Source of the DNA: G965237725 sp965237725
GTDB lineage: Bacteria > Pseudomonadota > Gammaproteobacteria > Arenicellales > Poriferihabitantaceae
NCBI GenBank assembly: GCA_965237725.1
Contig: OZ250151.1
Coordinates: 3,162,001 to 3,226,000, forward strand
Length of the DNA: 64,000 bases
Reading direction: 5' to 3'
Shown here: positions 1 to 9,527 of the stretch, piece by piece
Layout of the letters: the number at the start of each line of letters is the position of its first letter
How positions within the stretch are numbered: position 1 is the first letter of the stretch
Program-made: the position numbers and the translations under genes
The notes under the pieces: generated by a model
Database searches by the model: none
The model's input: only the letters and a program-made list of their open reading frames with translations
What the model was told of the DNA's origin: nothing

Positions 1-82
1 GCATCAGACGATATATTTGGGTGGTTTAGCGTAGGTTAGCCTGGTTTGACAACCTATCAATTCAGTGAATATGGTATTCTTA

Positions 83-108
83 TTGAAATTTCCACATTCG
101 CCCACAGT
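83..108 (+). promoter_or_regulatory. possible heat-shock-type promoter of lon
   Basis: TTGAAA at 83-88 is followed after 12 bases by CCCACAGT at 101-108. This loosely resembles the sigma-32 pattern (CTTGAAA, then CCCCATNT). lon is a heat-shock gene in many proteobacteria, which makes the position reasonable, but the -10 match is weak. The rest of bases 1-172 shows no gene. Confidence 0.3.
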
Positions 109-172
109 TAAATTAACAAATCGCGCCGTTTAAACATTACGCGCCTCACCAACCAGAAACGAAATTTTACCC

Positions 173-2611
173 ATGACCGATCTCACCCCCACCGAAATTC
201 TTGAACTTCCTGTGCTGCCATTAAGGGATGTTGTTGTATTTCCGCATATGGTGATTCCTCTTTTTGTCGGCCGGCCGAAATCCATAAAAGCCCTGGAAAT
301 GGCTATGGAAAGTGGCAAGAGTATTTTATTGGCGGCGCAAAAAGATGCTGGACAGGACGATCCTGGCGTAGAGGATATTTATAACACTGGAACCATTGCA
401 TCGATATTGCAAATGTTGAAGATGCCGGATGGTACGGTAAAAGTTCTGGTCGAAGGCGAGCAAAGGGCAAGTATTCTTCGCTATACCAACGATCTGAAAA
501 ATCCTGAGGATTGCTTTACCAGTGAAATTGAGTTGGTGGAAGAGATTGAATTGCCTTCCCGTGAATCGGATATTTTGCTCCGAACGGTTACCGCAGAATT
601 TGAAAAGTACGTTAAATTAAATCCAAAAATTCCCCCCGAGATTTTGACTTCGCTGAGTGGTATCGAGGATCTTGGCAGGGTTGCTGACACCATTGCGGCT
701 CACTTGAATCTCAAGAATGAAGAAAAACAGGTCATCCTGGAATTATATGATTCGAACGAACGGCTCGAGCATATTTTTGGAGTAATGGATTCCGAAATTG
801 ATTTACTCCAGGTTGAAAAAAGAATTCGTACTCGGGTTAAAAAACAGATGGAAAAAAGTCAACGAGAGTATTATTTGAATGAGCAGATGAAAGCCATTCA
901 AAAAGAGCTCGGAGACATGGATGAGGCAACCAGTGAGAATGACGAATTGGCGGTAAAAATTGCTGACTCCGGGATGTCCAAGGAGGCAATGGAAAAAGCC
1001 GAAAGCGAATTTAAGAAACTAAAAATGATGTCGCCGATGTCCGCAGAGGCTACAGTGGTTCGAAATTATATTGACTGGTTGCTGGCATTACCCTGGAAAT
1101 CGAAAACAAGAATTTCCAAAGATTTATCCGTGGCACAGAAAGTGCTGGATGACGATCACTATGGACTGGAAAAAGTCAAAGATCGCATTCTGGAATATCT
1201 CGCGGTGCAAAAACGGGTCAAGAAATCCAAGGCAGCCATACTCTGTCTGGTGGGTCCGCCGGGGGTAGGTAAAACTTCACTAGGAGAATCCATCGCTCAC
1301 GCTACAAATCGGAAATTTATTCGAATGTCATTGGGCGGTGTTCGTGATGAAGCTGAGATTCGTGGTCATCGGCGGACTTATATTGGATCTATGCCAGGGA
1401 AAATTGTTCAAAATCTGGCAAAAGTTAAAACCAAGAATCCACTTTTTATGCTGGATGAAGTGGACAAGATGTCTATGGATTTCAGGGGAGATCCTTCTTC
1501 CGCCTTACTCGAAGTTCTAGACCCTGAACAAAACCATAAATTTGGAGATCATTATCTGGAAGTGGATTACGATTTATCCGATGTGATGTTTATTGCCACC
1601 GCCAATACCTTGAATATTCCCCCTCCGCTTTTGGATCGCATGGAGATTATTCGAATTTCCGGTTACACCGATGAGGAAAAACTTGAAATTGCCCATCGCT
1701 ACTTGGTCCCTAAACAAAGAAAGAATAACGGATTGAAGGAAAGCGAAGTTAGCGTCAGCAATAGTTCGATAAAAGAAATTATCGCATCCTATACCCGCGA
1801 GGCGGGGGTCAGAAATCTGGAGCGTGAGATATCGAAAATTTACCGAAAAGTTGTCAAGGAACTATTGCTCACGAAGTCTGCTAAAAAGATTTCTGTTACG
1901 CCAAAGATGCTGGAAAAATTTCTTGGTGTAAAACGTTTTCGCAGAAATGAAATTGAAAAAAATAACAAAATTGGACAGGTGACTGGACTGGCATGGACTG
2001 AGTTTGGTGGCGAATTGCTGACAATTGAAGCGGTTGTCATGCCTGGAAAAGGTAAACATGTATACACCGGCAAGCTCGGTGATGTCATGCAGGAATCTAT
2101 AACGGCGGCAATTAGTGTAGTACGAAGCAGAAGTCGGCAATGGGGTATTGACGATACTTTTTATGAGAATAAGGATATCCATATACACGTTCCTGAAGGC
2201 GCTACGCCTAAAGACGGGCCAAGTGCCGGAGTGGGCATGTGCACATCAATTGTTTCAGCATTAACCGGAATACCAGCATTGTCATCGGTAGCCATGACCG
2301 GAGAAATAACATTACGCGGTGAAGTACTGCCCATTGGCGGCCTGAAAGAAAAACTTCTGGCAGCGCATAGGGCAGGAATTAAACGGGTTATTATTCCCGA
2401 CGAAAACCGCCGTGAACTTCAGGAAATCCCAGAAAAAATTTGCCAGAATCTCGAAATCAAAGCGGTAAAATGGATTGATGAAGTAATTGAACTGGCTTTG
2501 GAAAGCACGCCCCAGGCAATTACTGAAAGCGAGGTTAAGAAAGATCAGGGTGTCGACGATAAAAAGCAAACCAAATCTGAAGATGCCCAGACCGGTTTAA
2601 CCGCGCATTAA
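173..2611 (+). CDS. lon: ATP-dependent Lon protease (LonA)
   Basis: Cytosolic AAA+ serine protease that degrades misfolded and short-lived regulatory proteins. At 812 residues it is slightly longer than the 784 of E. coli Lon. In order: N-terminal substrate-recognition (LAN) domain to about residue 205, a coiled region, an AAA+ domain with Walker A GPPGVGKT at about 361-368, and a C-terminal protease domain. The catalytic Ser lies in GPSAGVGM (Ser684) and the Lys in KEKLLAAH (Lys727), giving the 43-residue spacing of the Ser-Lys dyad. The extra length is a charged, low-complexity tail of about 30 residues. The start is the first ATG, directly before the conserved PVLPLRDVVVFPHM segment. hupB follows 421 bp downstream, the common gammaproteobacterial order. 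Confidence 0.98.
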   Translation: MTDLTPTEILELPVLPLRDVVVFPHMVIPLFVGRPKSIKALEMAMESGKSILLAAQKDAGQDDPGVEDIYNTGTIASILQMLKMPDGTVKVLVEGEQRASILRYTNDLKNPEDCFTSEIELVEEIELPSRESDILLRTVTAEFEKYVKLNPKIPPEILTSLSGIEDLGRVADTIAAHLNLKNEEKQVILELYDSNERLEHIFGVMDSEIDLLQVEKRIRTRVKKQMEKSQREYYLNEQMKAIQKELGDMDEATSENDELAVKIADSGMSKEAMEKAESEFKKLKMMSPMSAEATVVRNYIDWLLALPWKSKTRISKDLSVAQKVLDDDHYGLEKVKDRILEYLAVQKRVKKSKAAILCLVGPPGVGKTSLGESIAHATNRKFIRMSLGGVRDEAEIRGHRRTYIGSMPGKIVQNLAKVKTKNPLFMLDEVDKMSMDFRGDPSSALLEVLDPEQNHKFGDHYLEVDYDLSDVMFIATANTLNIPPPLLDRMEIIRISGYTDEEKLEIAHRYLVPKQRKNNGLKESEVSVSNSSIKEIIASYTREAGVRNLEREISKIYRKVVKELLLTKSAKKISVTPKMLEKFLGVKRFRRNEIEKNNKIGQVTGLAWTEFGGELLTIEAVVMPGKGKHVYTGKLGDVMQESITAAISVVRSRSRQWGIDDTFYENKDIHIHVPEGATPKDGPSAGVGMCTSIVSALTGIPALSSVAMTGEITLRGEVLPIGGLKEKLLAAHRAGIKRVIIPDENRRELQEIPEKICQNLEIKAVKWIDEVIELALESTPQAITESEVKKDQGVDDKKQTKSEDAQTGLTAH

Positions 2612-2668
2612 AAATTTACAGAATCACAGCCAGCAGACGCAAAACTAAGTTAACAATAAATCCCGATG

Positions 2669-2711
2669 TATTAAAGATCAGGAAGTTACATGCAATAACT
2701 GATCTTTAATA
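2669..2711. other. perfect 13-bp hairpin in the lon-hupB gap
   Basis: TATTAAAGATCAG at 2669-2681 is exactly complementary to CTGATCTTTAATA at 2699-2711, with a 17-base loop. No T-run follows on the plus strand, so this is not a textbook terminator; it may be an operator or an mRNA 3' end structure. The remaining gap from 2612 to 3032 is AT-rich and has no gene I can support; the hupB promoter must lie in it. Confidence 0.5.
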
Positions 2712-2974
2712 TAGAATTTGGTCGATGGAAAATCAGGTTTGAGCTGCAACGTAAATTTTGTTTTAACAATTGGTTTCAGAAATTATTTGTAAAATCAACC
2801 GCGAAAATACGTTATTTTCATTGGCTTTAGGGTGAAATTTCATTATGATCAAAACCTCACAATTGTTCGGGCAAGTTGCAAAATTTCTCGTTTTTTGGAA
2901 TTGTAAATAAGACAGCATGACGGTTAATGAGAATATCTAGGGGCGTTGATACATCCCGCTAATTATCGAATAAA

Positions 2975-3016
2975 TTAAACATTAGATTTTAAACATTAGA
3001 TTTTAAACATTAGTAT
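2975..3016 (+). repeat. three tandem 14-bp repeats before hupB
   Basis: TTAAACATTAGATT occurs at 2975-2988 and again at 2989-3002. A third copy, ending GTAT instead of GATT, occupies 3003-3016. The array ends one base before the hupB ribosome binding site GAGGA (3018-3022), so it lies in the promoter or 5' untranslated region. Confidence 0.95.
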
Positions 3017-3032
3017 TGAGGAATCAAAGATT

Positions 3033-3308
3033 ATGAATAAAGCAGAATTAATAGAAGCAGTAGCGGCACGTGCAAATCTATCTAAGTCGGATGCAGGAAA
3101 TGCAGTAGATGCAGTTTTTAGTTCAGTTGAATCGTGTCTCGCACGAGGTGAATCAATTTCCCTCATCGGCTTCGGGACTTTTTCTGTTTCGGACAGAGCT
3201 GCCAGAACTGGACGTAATCCACGCACCGGAGAGACTATCCAGATTGCCGCATCTCGTGCCGCTAAATTCAAAGCTGGAAAAGGGCTTAAAGACGCCGTAA
3301 ACAACTAG
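3033..3308 (+). CDS. hupB: DNA-binding protein HU (beta type)
   Basis: Small histone-like protein that binds and bends DNA as a dimer in the nucleoid. Its 91 residues match the family length of about 90. It begins MNKAELIEAVA, has the conserved LIGFGTFSV stretch, and includes the DNA-binding arm region with GRNPRTGE around residues 60-68. The ATG is preceded by GAGGA ten bases upstream. The protein ends in KDAVNN, as HU proteins usually do. It sits between lon and ppiD, as in most gammaproteobacteria, with two tRNA genes immediately after it that may share its transcript. Confidence 0.97.
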   Translation: MNKAELIEAVAARANLSKSDAGNAVDAVFSSVESCLARGESISLIGFGTFSVSDRAARTGRNPRTGETIQIAASRAAKFKAGKGLKDAVNN

Positions 3309-3321
3309 CGCACCTTTTCCG

Positions 3322-3397
3322 GGGCGCTTAGCTCAGCTGGTAGAGCATCGCCCTTACAAGGCGAGGGTCGCAGGTTCGATCCCTGCAGCGCCCACCA
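3322..3397 (+). tRNA. tRNA-Val (anticodon TAC)
   Basis: A 76-nt cloverleaf with acceptor GGGCGCT pairing with AGCGCCC, discriminator A and encoded CCA. The D-arm begins GCTCAGCTGGTAGAGC and the T-loop carries GGTTCGATCC. The anticodon loop CCTTACAAGG gives TAC. It starts 13 bases after the hupB stop codon. Confidence 0.97.
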
Positions 3398-3403
3398 ATA
3401 TCA

Positions 3404-3480
3404 GGAGCGGTAGTTCAGTTGGTTAGAATACCGGCCTGTCACGCCGGGGGTCGCGGGTTCGAGTCCCGTCCGCTCCGCCA
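3404..3480 (+). tRNA. tRNA-Asp (anticodon GTC)
   Basis: A 77-nt cloverleaf with acceptor GGAGCGG pairing with CCGCTCC and encoded CCA. The anticodon loop CCTGTCACG gives GTC. It lies six bases after tRNA-Val, so the two are surely co-transcribed. Confidence 0.97.
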
Positions 3481-3487
3481 ATATTGA

Positions 3488-3515
3488 AAATGCGAGACTA
3501 GTGTCTCGCATTTTT
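3488..3515 (+). terminator. rho-independent terminator after tRNA-Asp
   Basis: TGCGAGAC at 3491-3498 pairs with GTCTCGCA at 3503-3510 around the loop TAGT and is followed by five T. It closes the hupB-tRNA unit. The rest of the space up to ppiD (3516-3741) shows a repeated TTGCGGCATTTTTT-like motif but no gene. Confidence 0.9.
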
Positions 3516-3741
3516 CGTGGCATTTTTTTGCGGCATTTTTTGCGGCATTAACTGTAATCAGTAATAAAAAGGGAAAGTGTATTGCGGTAAGTGTGGAAAA
3601 ACATTGATGCTGCCATTTTATTTTATGGATCGTAATGAGCCGCAACGAGCGGAATTTTCAGATTTAATTCGTGTAGATTTGCTCAAAATCGATTAGAATT
3701 TTGTTTGAATTTTTCACCACTATTAATTTTGGTAAAAACGT

Positions 3742-5664
3742 ATGCTGAGTGCAATTCGAGAACGGGCTACTGGCTGGGTCGCCTGGGTCATAATAATTTT
3801 CATTACCATCCCATTCGCGCTTTGGGGAATTAACTCTTATTTTGAGGGCGGTAGTACCACTCCCATTGCAACGGTAAACGGTGTTGAGATTTCCCAGTAT
3901 ACGTATCAAAATGAACTATCCGCACAACGACAGGCGTTAGCGGAACGGCTCGGCAGAAATGTCTCTCCTGAAATATTGGACACATTGGGAATCAAACCGC
4001 AGGTTGTGGAAAGCCTGGTGGCCAATCAATTGTTGCGACAATATGTCATTGAGCAAAACCTTCAGATTTCAGATGACCAACTGCGTAGTTTGATACGACA
4101 AAACCCTTTATTCGTCGAGGACGGTCAGTTCAGTCAGCAATTGTATACGGATTTACTACGATCAAATCAACTCACCCCCCAGGGATTCGAGCAATCCCAA
4201 CGATTAAGTGAAATTGTAAATCAATTCCAGTCGGGAATTGTCAATTCTTCGTTTTATACTGAAGCTGAACGCGATCGGCTATTGGTTCTTTTTGGCCAAT
4301 CGCGGGTCTCGCAATTCGTTGTGCTGGAATCGAATCGATTTTCAAACCAGTATCAAATTTCAGATGATGAAATTCAAAAATACTATGACAACAACATTGA
4401 TCAATATCAAACCGAGGCACGGATCAGAGTTAATTATGTGGAGCTCGGCGTAGATGCGCTGGCTTCAACAATAGAACCGAGCGAAGAAGAAATACTTCAA
4501 ACCTATGAAGAGACAAAAGGTCGGTATAAACGCGCAGAGAGTAGAAAAGCCAGTCATATTCTATTTGCAGTGAACGATAGTGCAAGCGATGCAGACAAGC
4601 AGGCGAAACAGGCGTTGGCGGAATCTACATTGAAACAGATCGAAGACGGCAAAAGTTTTGAAGTGCTTGCCCAGTTGTATTCAGACGATCCGGGTTCAAA
4701 AGAAAATGGTGGAGATCTTGGTGTAATCGCACCAGGTCAGATGGTTAAACCCTTTGAAGATGCCTTGTTCTCTATGCCCGAAGGAGAAGTCAGAGGGCCG
4801 ATCAAATCAAAATTTGGATATCACATCATTAAATTAACCTCGCTGGAAGCTGGGTCCCAGCAGTCCCTCGATGAAGTTAGAGATCAGGTGATCGCTGAAT
4901 CGAAAAAGTTTAAAGCTGAAAATCTGTTTGCTGAGTTAGCTGAATCTTTTCAGAATCTAGTTTTCGAAGACCCTGATAACCTCGAAACCTCTGCAGATGA
5001 ACTGAGTCTAAAAATTCAGACCAGCGACTGGTTTACCTTCGATCAGGGGCAGGGGATTGCGACTGAAAATGCGATCAGAATTGCTGCATTTTCCGAAGAT
5101 GTACTCAATGAAAACCTAGTCAGTCCGGCTATAGAGATTGGGTTCGACCGACTAGTTGCAGTGCAAAAACTCGAATACGAAGCAGCTCATCCGGAGCCCC
5201 TTGAATCGGTAAAAACAGAAATTGCTGAGCTGTTACGTTCAATCAAATCCCAGGATCAGGTTCTACAATTCGGCTCGGATTTATTATCCGAGACTCAAAG
5301 TGGTCAACCCACCAAGGAAAGCTGGATGAAAATTATGGAGAGTCAGGCGCTAGATGTAAAAACTCTGGCCGACAAAAAATATGATGTGTCAGCCGAGCTT
5401 GGGTTGCTGGCAGATAGCGTATTTTCTCTACCGGTACCCCAACCCGGTTCGGTGGAAGTCGGTGGTGTTGCACTGGATAATGGTGACTATATTTTGTTTG
5501 CCCTGGAAAAAGTCGCTCCAGGGAATCTGTCTAATATTGATGATGCAATAAAACGGTCCATGGAACAGCAAATTTCTCAACGCGATGGGCCAGGCTTGTT
5601 TGAACAGTTCAGGGTCTCATTGAGGAATAATGCCGACGTTGTGATATCTGAGGATCAGTTATAA
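3742..5664 (+). CDS. ppiD: periplasmic folding chaperone / peptidyl-prolyl isomerase PpiD
   Basis: Inner-membrane-anchored chaperone that helps newly exported proteins fold in the periplasm near the Sec translocon. It has 640 residues (E. coli 623). A short cytoplasmic start is followed by one membrane segment at about residues 13-32 (WVAWVIIIFITIPFALWG). A SurA-like N-terminal region follows, then a parvulin (PPIC) domain at about 265-370 with SHILF and a GYHIIKL end, and a C-terminal domain. The parvulin domain of E. coli PpiD is catalytically weak; activity cannot be judged here. The gene converges with pyrC, only eight bases separating the stop codons. Confidence 0.93.
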   Translation: MLSAIRERATGWVAWVIIIFITIPFALWGINSYFEGGSTTPIATVNGVEISQYTYQNELSAQRQALAERLGRNVSPEILDTLGIKPQVVESLVANQLLRQYVIEQNLQISDDQLRSLIRQNPLFVEDGQFSQQLYTDLLRSNQLTPQGFEQSQRLSEIVNQFQSGIVNSSFYTEAERDRLLVLFGQSRVSQFVVLESNRFSNQYQISDDEIQKYYDNNIDQYQTEARIRVNYVELGVDALASTIEPSEEEILQTYEETKGRYKRAESRKASHILFAVNDSASDADKQAKQALAESTLKQIEDGKSFEVLAQLYSDDPGSKENGGDLGVIAPGQMVKPFEDALFSMPEGEVRGPIKSKFGYHIIKLTSLEAGSQQSLDEVRDQVIAESKKFKAENLFAELAESFQNLVFEDPDNLETSADELSLKIQTSDWFTFDQGQGIATENAIRIAAFSEDVLNENLVSPAIEIGFDRLVAVQKLEYEAAHPEPLESVKTEIAELLRSIKSQDQVLQFGSDLLSETQSGQPTKESWMKIMESQALDVKTLADKKYDVSAELGLLADSVFSLPVPQPGSVEVGGVALDNGDYILFALEKVAPGNLSNIDDAIKRSMEQQISQRDGPGLFEQFRVSLRNNADVVISEDQL

Positions 5665-5672
5665 CCCGACGG

Positions 5673-6740
5673 TTATGCTTCATCCTGCCCTGATTTCTTA
5701 ATTGACCAGGGAACGGATTCCCCTGCAAGTAACGGTACCAGATCATTATTTCGGATATGCTCAATGTCTGAAAATTCATTTGGAATTTTTTGTGCTTTTT
5801 TGATTAGCGTTATTTGTCCGGGGTTTTTATCAAGGTGGTAAAAGTTTGCGCCGTTGGTGCTGGCAAAACTCTCAAGCTTATCCAGGCAATCCAGATTCTC
5901 AAATATTTCCGCATAGAACTCTATTGCATTGGGGGCTGAAAATATTCCAGCGCAACCACAGTCGTTTTCTTTGGCACTTAAGGTATGGGGCGCACTGTCG
6001 GTGCCCAGAAAAAACGAAGGGTCCCCGCTGGCCACAGCTTCGAGCAATGCCAGTCGGTGTTGTTGCCGTTTTAAAATGGGTAGGCAATACAAATGCGGTC
6101 GAATGCCACCACGAAATATTTCGTTGCGGTCAAACATCAAGTGCTGAGGCGTGATGGTTGCGCCTACAAAATGATTGGTGTCTTTTACAAAATCAACACC
6201 CTGGCTGGTGGTAATATGTTCCAGGACTATAGAAAGTTCTGGCAGTTCACGGTGCAGTGGAAACAAAACCTGATCAATAAAAACCGCTTCCCGATCGAAG
6301 ATATCAACATGGGAATCGGTAACCTCTCCATGCACCTGTAAGACCACATCGTGCTTGGCCATGGATTCAAACAGGTTCATCATGCCACTGATTTTGGTCA
6401 CACCCGATGACGAGTTTGTCGTAGCACCGGCTGGGTAAAGTTTGAATCCCAATATATGTTCGCAGTTCGCGACTTTGGATACTTCGGCGACTGGGGTGTC
6501 GTCGGTCAAATAGAGGCTCATTTTAGGGTCAAAGTTGTTGCCGTGGGGAACCGCTTTAAATATTCTTTTTCGATAGTCCAGCGCCTGTTCCACAGTTTGC
6601 ACCGGCGGATTCAGGTTAGGCATTATCAAGGCGCGACCAAATTGTGCAGCTGTAAACGGGACAACACGTTCAAGCATCTCGCCATCGCGGACGTGCAGAT
6701 GCCAGTCGTCGGGTTGGGTAATGGTAAGCGTTTCGGTCAT
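5673..6740 (-). CDS. pyrC: dihydroorotase
   Basis: Zinc enzyme that interconverts carbamoyl-aspartate and dihydroorotate in pyrimidine synthesis. Its 355 residues match the short, stand-alone PyrC type (E. coli 348). The N-terminal DDWHLHVRDG carries the two metal-binding histidines. GFKLYPAGAT holds the lysine that is normally carboxylated to bridge the metals. HGE and a later EHITT supply further ligands, and LGTDSAPH the C-terminal Asp. ATG at 6740 sits directly before the conserved segment. Confidence 0.96.
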   Translation of the reverse strand: MTETLTITQPDDWHLHVRDGEMLERVVPFTAAQFGRALIMPNLNPPVQTVEQALDYRKRIFKAVPHGNNFDPKMSLYLTDDTPVAEVSKVANCEHILGFKLYPAGATTNSSSGVTKISGMMNLFESMAKHDVVLQVHGEVTDSHVDIFDREAVFIDQVLFPLHRELPELSIVLEHITTSQGVDFVKDTNHFVGATITPQHLMFDRNEIFRGGIRPHLYCLPILKRQQHRLALLEAVASGDPSFFLGTDSAPHTLSAKENDCGCAGIFSAPNAIEFYAEIFENLDCLDKLESFASTNGANFYHLDKNPGQITLIKKAQKIPNEFSDIEHIRNNDLVPLLAGESVPWSIKKSGQDEA

Positions 6741-6820
6741 GGTTGGATTATAACTTGGGGCTAGCTTGATTGCTTTAGGCCGTTTAATTATTTCCTAGGT
6801 TATTTTGATTTCTAAATAAG

Positions 6821-7300
6821 GTTTCGCCTTAGGGCGAGTTACTTTTCTTTCGGGAAAAGTAACCAAAACCATTTGCTCTGAGTCCCAGCGCCTTCGGGGT
6901 CCCCTCCTGGAGAAGAAAAATTTGGGCCGGTTTTACAATCGTCCTGATTGGAAAACCTCAATCGGCCGTCCCTGGCCGATTGTCCACAAATTTTATCTAC
7001 CCCACTCGGCTGTACCAAGTCGCAGAAAAGCACAGCACATAGATAAACCCCTTGTGTAGCACCGAGCATCGCAAGTTTTGGGGAGAGCAAGTTTCAAGGA
7101 CGAAATTTGAGATCATCCAGCGCAAGGATGCGCTGTATGATCGACCTGCTCAAAACGAGAAGCGCAGGATTGAGCGAAACTTTGGGCCGCATTTTCTATT
7201 GCTTACTTTTCTTTTGGCGGCGCAAAAGAAAAGTAACTCGCCCACAAGGCGAAACCAATGATAAAACAATAAAGAAAAGTAAGTCGCCTAAAGGCGAAAC
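6821..7300. repeat. non-coding repeat element with inverted ends between pyrC and priA
   Basis: The left end (6821-6865) reads GTTTCGCCTTAGGGCGAG followed by TTACTTTTCTTT. The right end (7201-7255) carries the same motif inverted: AAAGAAAAGTAACTCGCC ending in GGCGAAACC. A further shortened copy (7271-7300) touches the priA stop codon. The interior includes GAGATCATCCAGCGCAAGGATGCGC-type palindromes and no credible gene. Similar extragenic elements with this motif are scattered in many gammaproteobacteria. It resembles a MITE or REP-like element; no transposase is nearby. Confidence 0.7.
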
Positions 7301-7304
7301 GATC

Positions 7305-9527
7305 CTAATACATCTCCATTGCATCAATATCCACGGACCATCGAACGTTTTTACTTCGAGCTGAATTCTGAATGGCATCTATCCACTTTGATAGCAATTG
7401 GTGAAGTGGCTTGCGCTGAGTCGCCTTTACCAGTAACTGAACACGGTAGCGGCCAGCGAGTTTTTCCATAGGAGAAGTGACTGGATCCATGATCTGAATG
7501 CCGGTCATGGAATGTTCACGAACAATTAGACCACCTGTTTTACTCACCGTCTGTAGAAACGACATGCCAGCATTCGCGTTAGTCGATTCGGCGCGCCACA
7601 GGGCGATATAGCCAAAGGGTGGCAAACCAATCAGTTTTCGTTCCTGCAGATTGTGTTTATAGAATTTTTCGAAATCATGATTTTTAATTAATTCCAGATA
7701 AATATTGTCAGGGTGTGCGGTTTGTATAATTACCCTGCCAGGAGACCCGCCACGTCCCGCTCTGCCGGCGACCTGGACCAGTTGCTGAAATAAACTTTCC
7801 GTGGCGCGAAAATCGCAGCTGTATAGGCCCTGGTCAGCATCGATAACCCCGACCAGGGTTACGCCGGGAAAGTCATGTCCTTTAGTAATCAATTGAGTGC
7901 CAATAACAATATCAATTTCTCCCTGATTGATTTGATTCAGGGCTTGTTCGAGATTCCTTTGTGTTGTGATTTCATCGCGATCAAATCGACTGATTCTGGC
8001 GCCGCTAAACCGTTCGCGCAGAAATTTTTCGATGCGCTGGGTTCCAACACCAGCATAAAACAGAGGGCTTGCGCACTGGGTACAATTTGGGCTGGCCGAG
8101 ATTATTTTTCCACAATGATGGCATCGAAATGTTGCCGATTTTTTATGATAGGTTAGAAATGCAGTGCATCGATCACAGCCGGCCTTCCAGTGGCAACTGG
8201 CGCATTGGGCGATCGGGGCAAATCCCCTACGGTTGATATACAAAATGGTTTGCTGTTGATTTTCCAATCCTGACTCGATGGCCTCAATCAAAGGCCGGGA
8301 AAGCCCCTCCTGAAGTGGCCAGTCTTTCAAATCAACCAGATCGATTTTTGGTAACCGGGCATTGCCAATTCGATCGCTTAATACCAGTAATTGATGTCGA
8401 TTCTTTTCAACATTAAATATCGATTCCATGGAAGGTGTGGCCGAACCGAGAATGATGGGAATGTTTTCAAGACTGGCGCGTTTGATCGCCAGATCTCTGG
8501 CGTGATAGCGAAACCCATCCTGTTGTTTCAATGAAATATCATGCTCTTCATCGATGACAATGACCCCGAGGTTCTTTAATGGCGTAAATACCGCTGATCG
8601 GGTGCCGAGGACAATACTGATAATGCCCTCCCTGGCGTTCCACCAGGTGCGAAATCTCTGGATAGTGGTCATGCGCGAGTGGATCACCCCGACGCGCTCG
8701 CCGAATCTTTTGCTGAATCGCGAAACTAGTTGGGGGGTCAGGGCGATTTCGGGGACAAGGATAAGAATCTGCTGGCCTCGGCTGATGCACTGCTCGGCGA
8801 CGTGGAGATAAACTTCAGTTTTTCCACTCCCGGTTATGCCGTGAAGTACGAATGATGCAAATTGCCCTAATGAGTCGTTGACAGAATCGATTGCCAACCG
8901 TTGATCCTGAGTTAGCTCATCGGAAAACGCCCGAGTTTTAACCGCTGACAGTTCCGGCGAGTGGCGTCGCTGGGTTATCAGGTTTTTAGACTCCAGGGAT
9001 TTTAGTAATCCATTCAAATTGGCTCCTGGCGAGGCGCCAGCTAGCACCCTGAGCCCGGACGATGATATCCATTGATTGGTTTTAATAAGCTCAAATATCG
9101 CCTTTTGGCGTGGTGCCCGAGTCAGTTGTTGATCGCTCTGAGCCAGATCCAGGTTTGGTACACAGGAATACTGGATTTCAGTTGCAGGATTGGTTAATGG
9201 CCCGGCTTTTCTCAGCTGTGCAGGCAATGCGGCGCTTAGAACTTCACCCAATGGATAGTGGTAGTAATTTGCAGCCCATTCGAGCAGTCTAAGCATGACC
9301 GGATCAATGGCAGGCTCAGTATCGAGTACACTTTTTACGGATTTTAGTTTTAGATCCGTAGTTGGCTTATTGCTGGAAATCACGATCCCTATGACGTTGC
9401 GCCTGCCAAAGGGCACCAATACCCGGCTTCCGGGGCTCAGTCTGGCGCTTGTAAGGTAATCGAAGGTTTGCCGGAGCGGTACGGGCACCGCAACTTGAGC
9501 ATAAAAATTTCGCTGGGATTTACTCAC
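7305..9527 (-). CDS. priA: primosomal replication restart helicase PriA
   Basis: 3'-to-5' DNA helicase that recognises stalled forks and reloads the replicative helicase. At 740 residues it matches the family (E. coli 732). The N-terminal 3' DNA-binding domain (AQVAVPVPL, LVPFGRR) is followed by the helicase core with Walker A GITGSGKTE and Walker B VIDEEHD. A zinc-binding insert has paired cysteines (CASC, CDRC, CHHC, CTQC). The C-terminal helicase motif GRAGRGGSPG follows. The track start codon is GTG at 9527, right before the conserved N-terminus. A cluster of DnaA-box-like sequences starts just upstream. Confidence 0.96.
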   Translation of the reverse strand: MSKSQRNFYAQVAVPVPLRQTFDYLTSARLSPGSRVLVPFGRRNVIGIVISSNKPTTDLKLKSVKSVLDTEPAIDPVMLRLLEWAANYYHYPLGEVLSAALPAQLRKAGPLTNPATEIQYSCVPNLDLAQSDQQLTRAPRQKAIFELIKTNQWISSSGLRVLAGASPGANLNGLLKSLESKNLITQRRHSPELSAVKTRAFSDELTQDQRLAIDSVNDSLGQFASFVLHGITGSGKTEVYLHVAEQCISRGQQILILVPEIALTPQLVSRFSKRFGERVGVIHSRMTTIQRFRTWWNAREGIISIVLGTRSAVFTPLKNLGVIVIDEEHDISLKQQDGFRYHARDLAIKRASLENIPIILGSATPSMESIFNVEKNRHQLLVLSDRIGNARLPKIDLVDLKDWPLQEGLSRPLIEAIESGLENQQQTILYINRRGFAPIAQCASCHWKAGCDRCTAFLTYHKKSATFRCHHCGKIISASPNCTQCASPLFYAGVGTQRIEKFLRERFSGARISRFDRDEITTQRNLEQALNQINQGEIDIVIGTQLITKGHDFPGVTLVGVIDADQGLYSCDFRATESLFQQLVQVAGRAGRGGSPGRVIIQTAHPDNIYLELIKNHDFEKFYKHNLQERKLIGLPPFGYIALWRAESTNANAGMSFLQTVSKTGGLIVREHSMTGIQIMDPVTSPMEKLAGRYRVQLLVKATQRKPLHQLLSKWIDAIQNSARSKNVRWSVDIDAMEMY

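Noticed and set aside
3481..3741. Possible integrase remnant or attachment site after tRNA-Asp
   Set aside because: The repeated TTGCGGCATTTTTT motif hints at something, but there is no duplicated tRNA 3' end and no recombinase-like protein sequence.
6839..7261. Small proteins of 60-85 residues between pyrC and priA
   Set aside because: They are readings of the repeat element on both strands, with no ribosome sites and no independent support.
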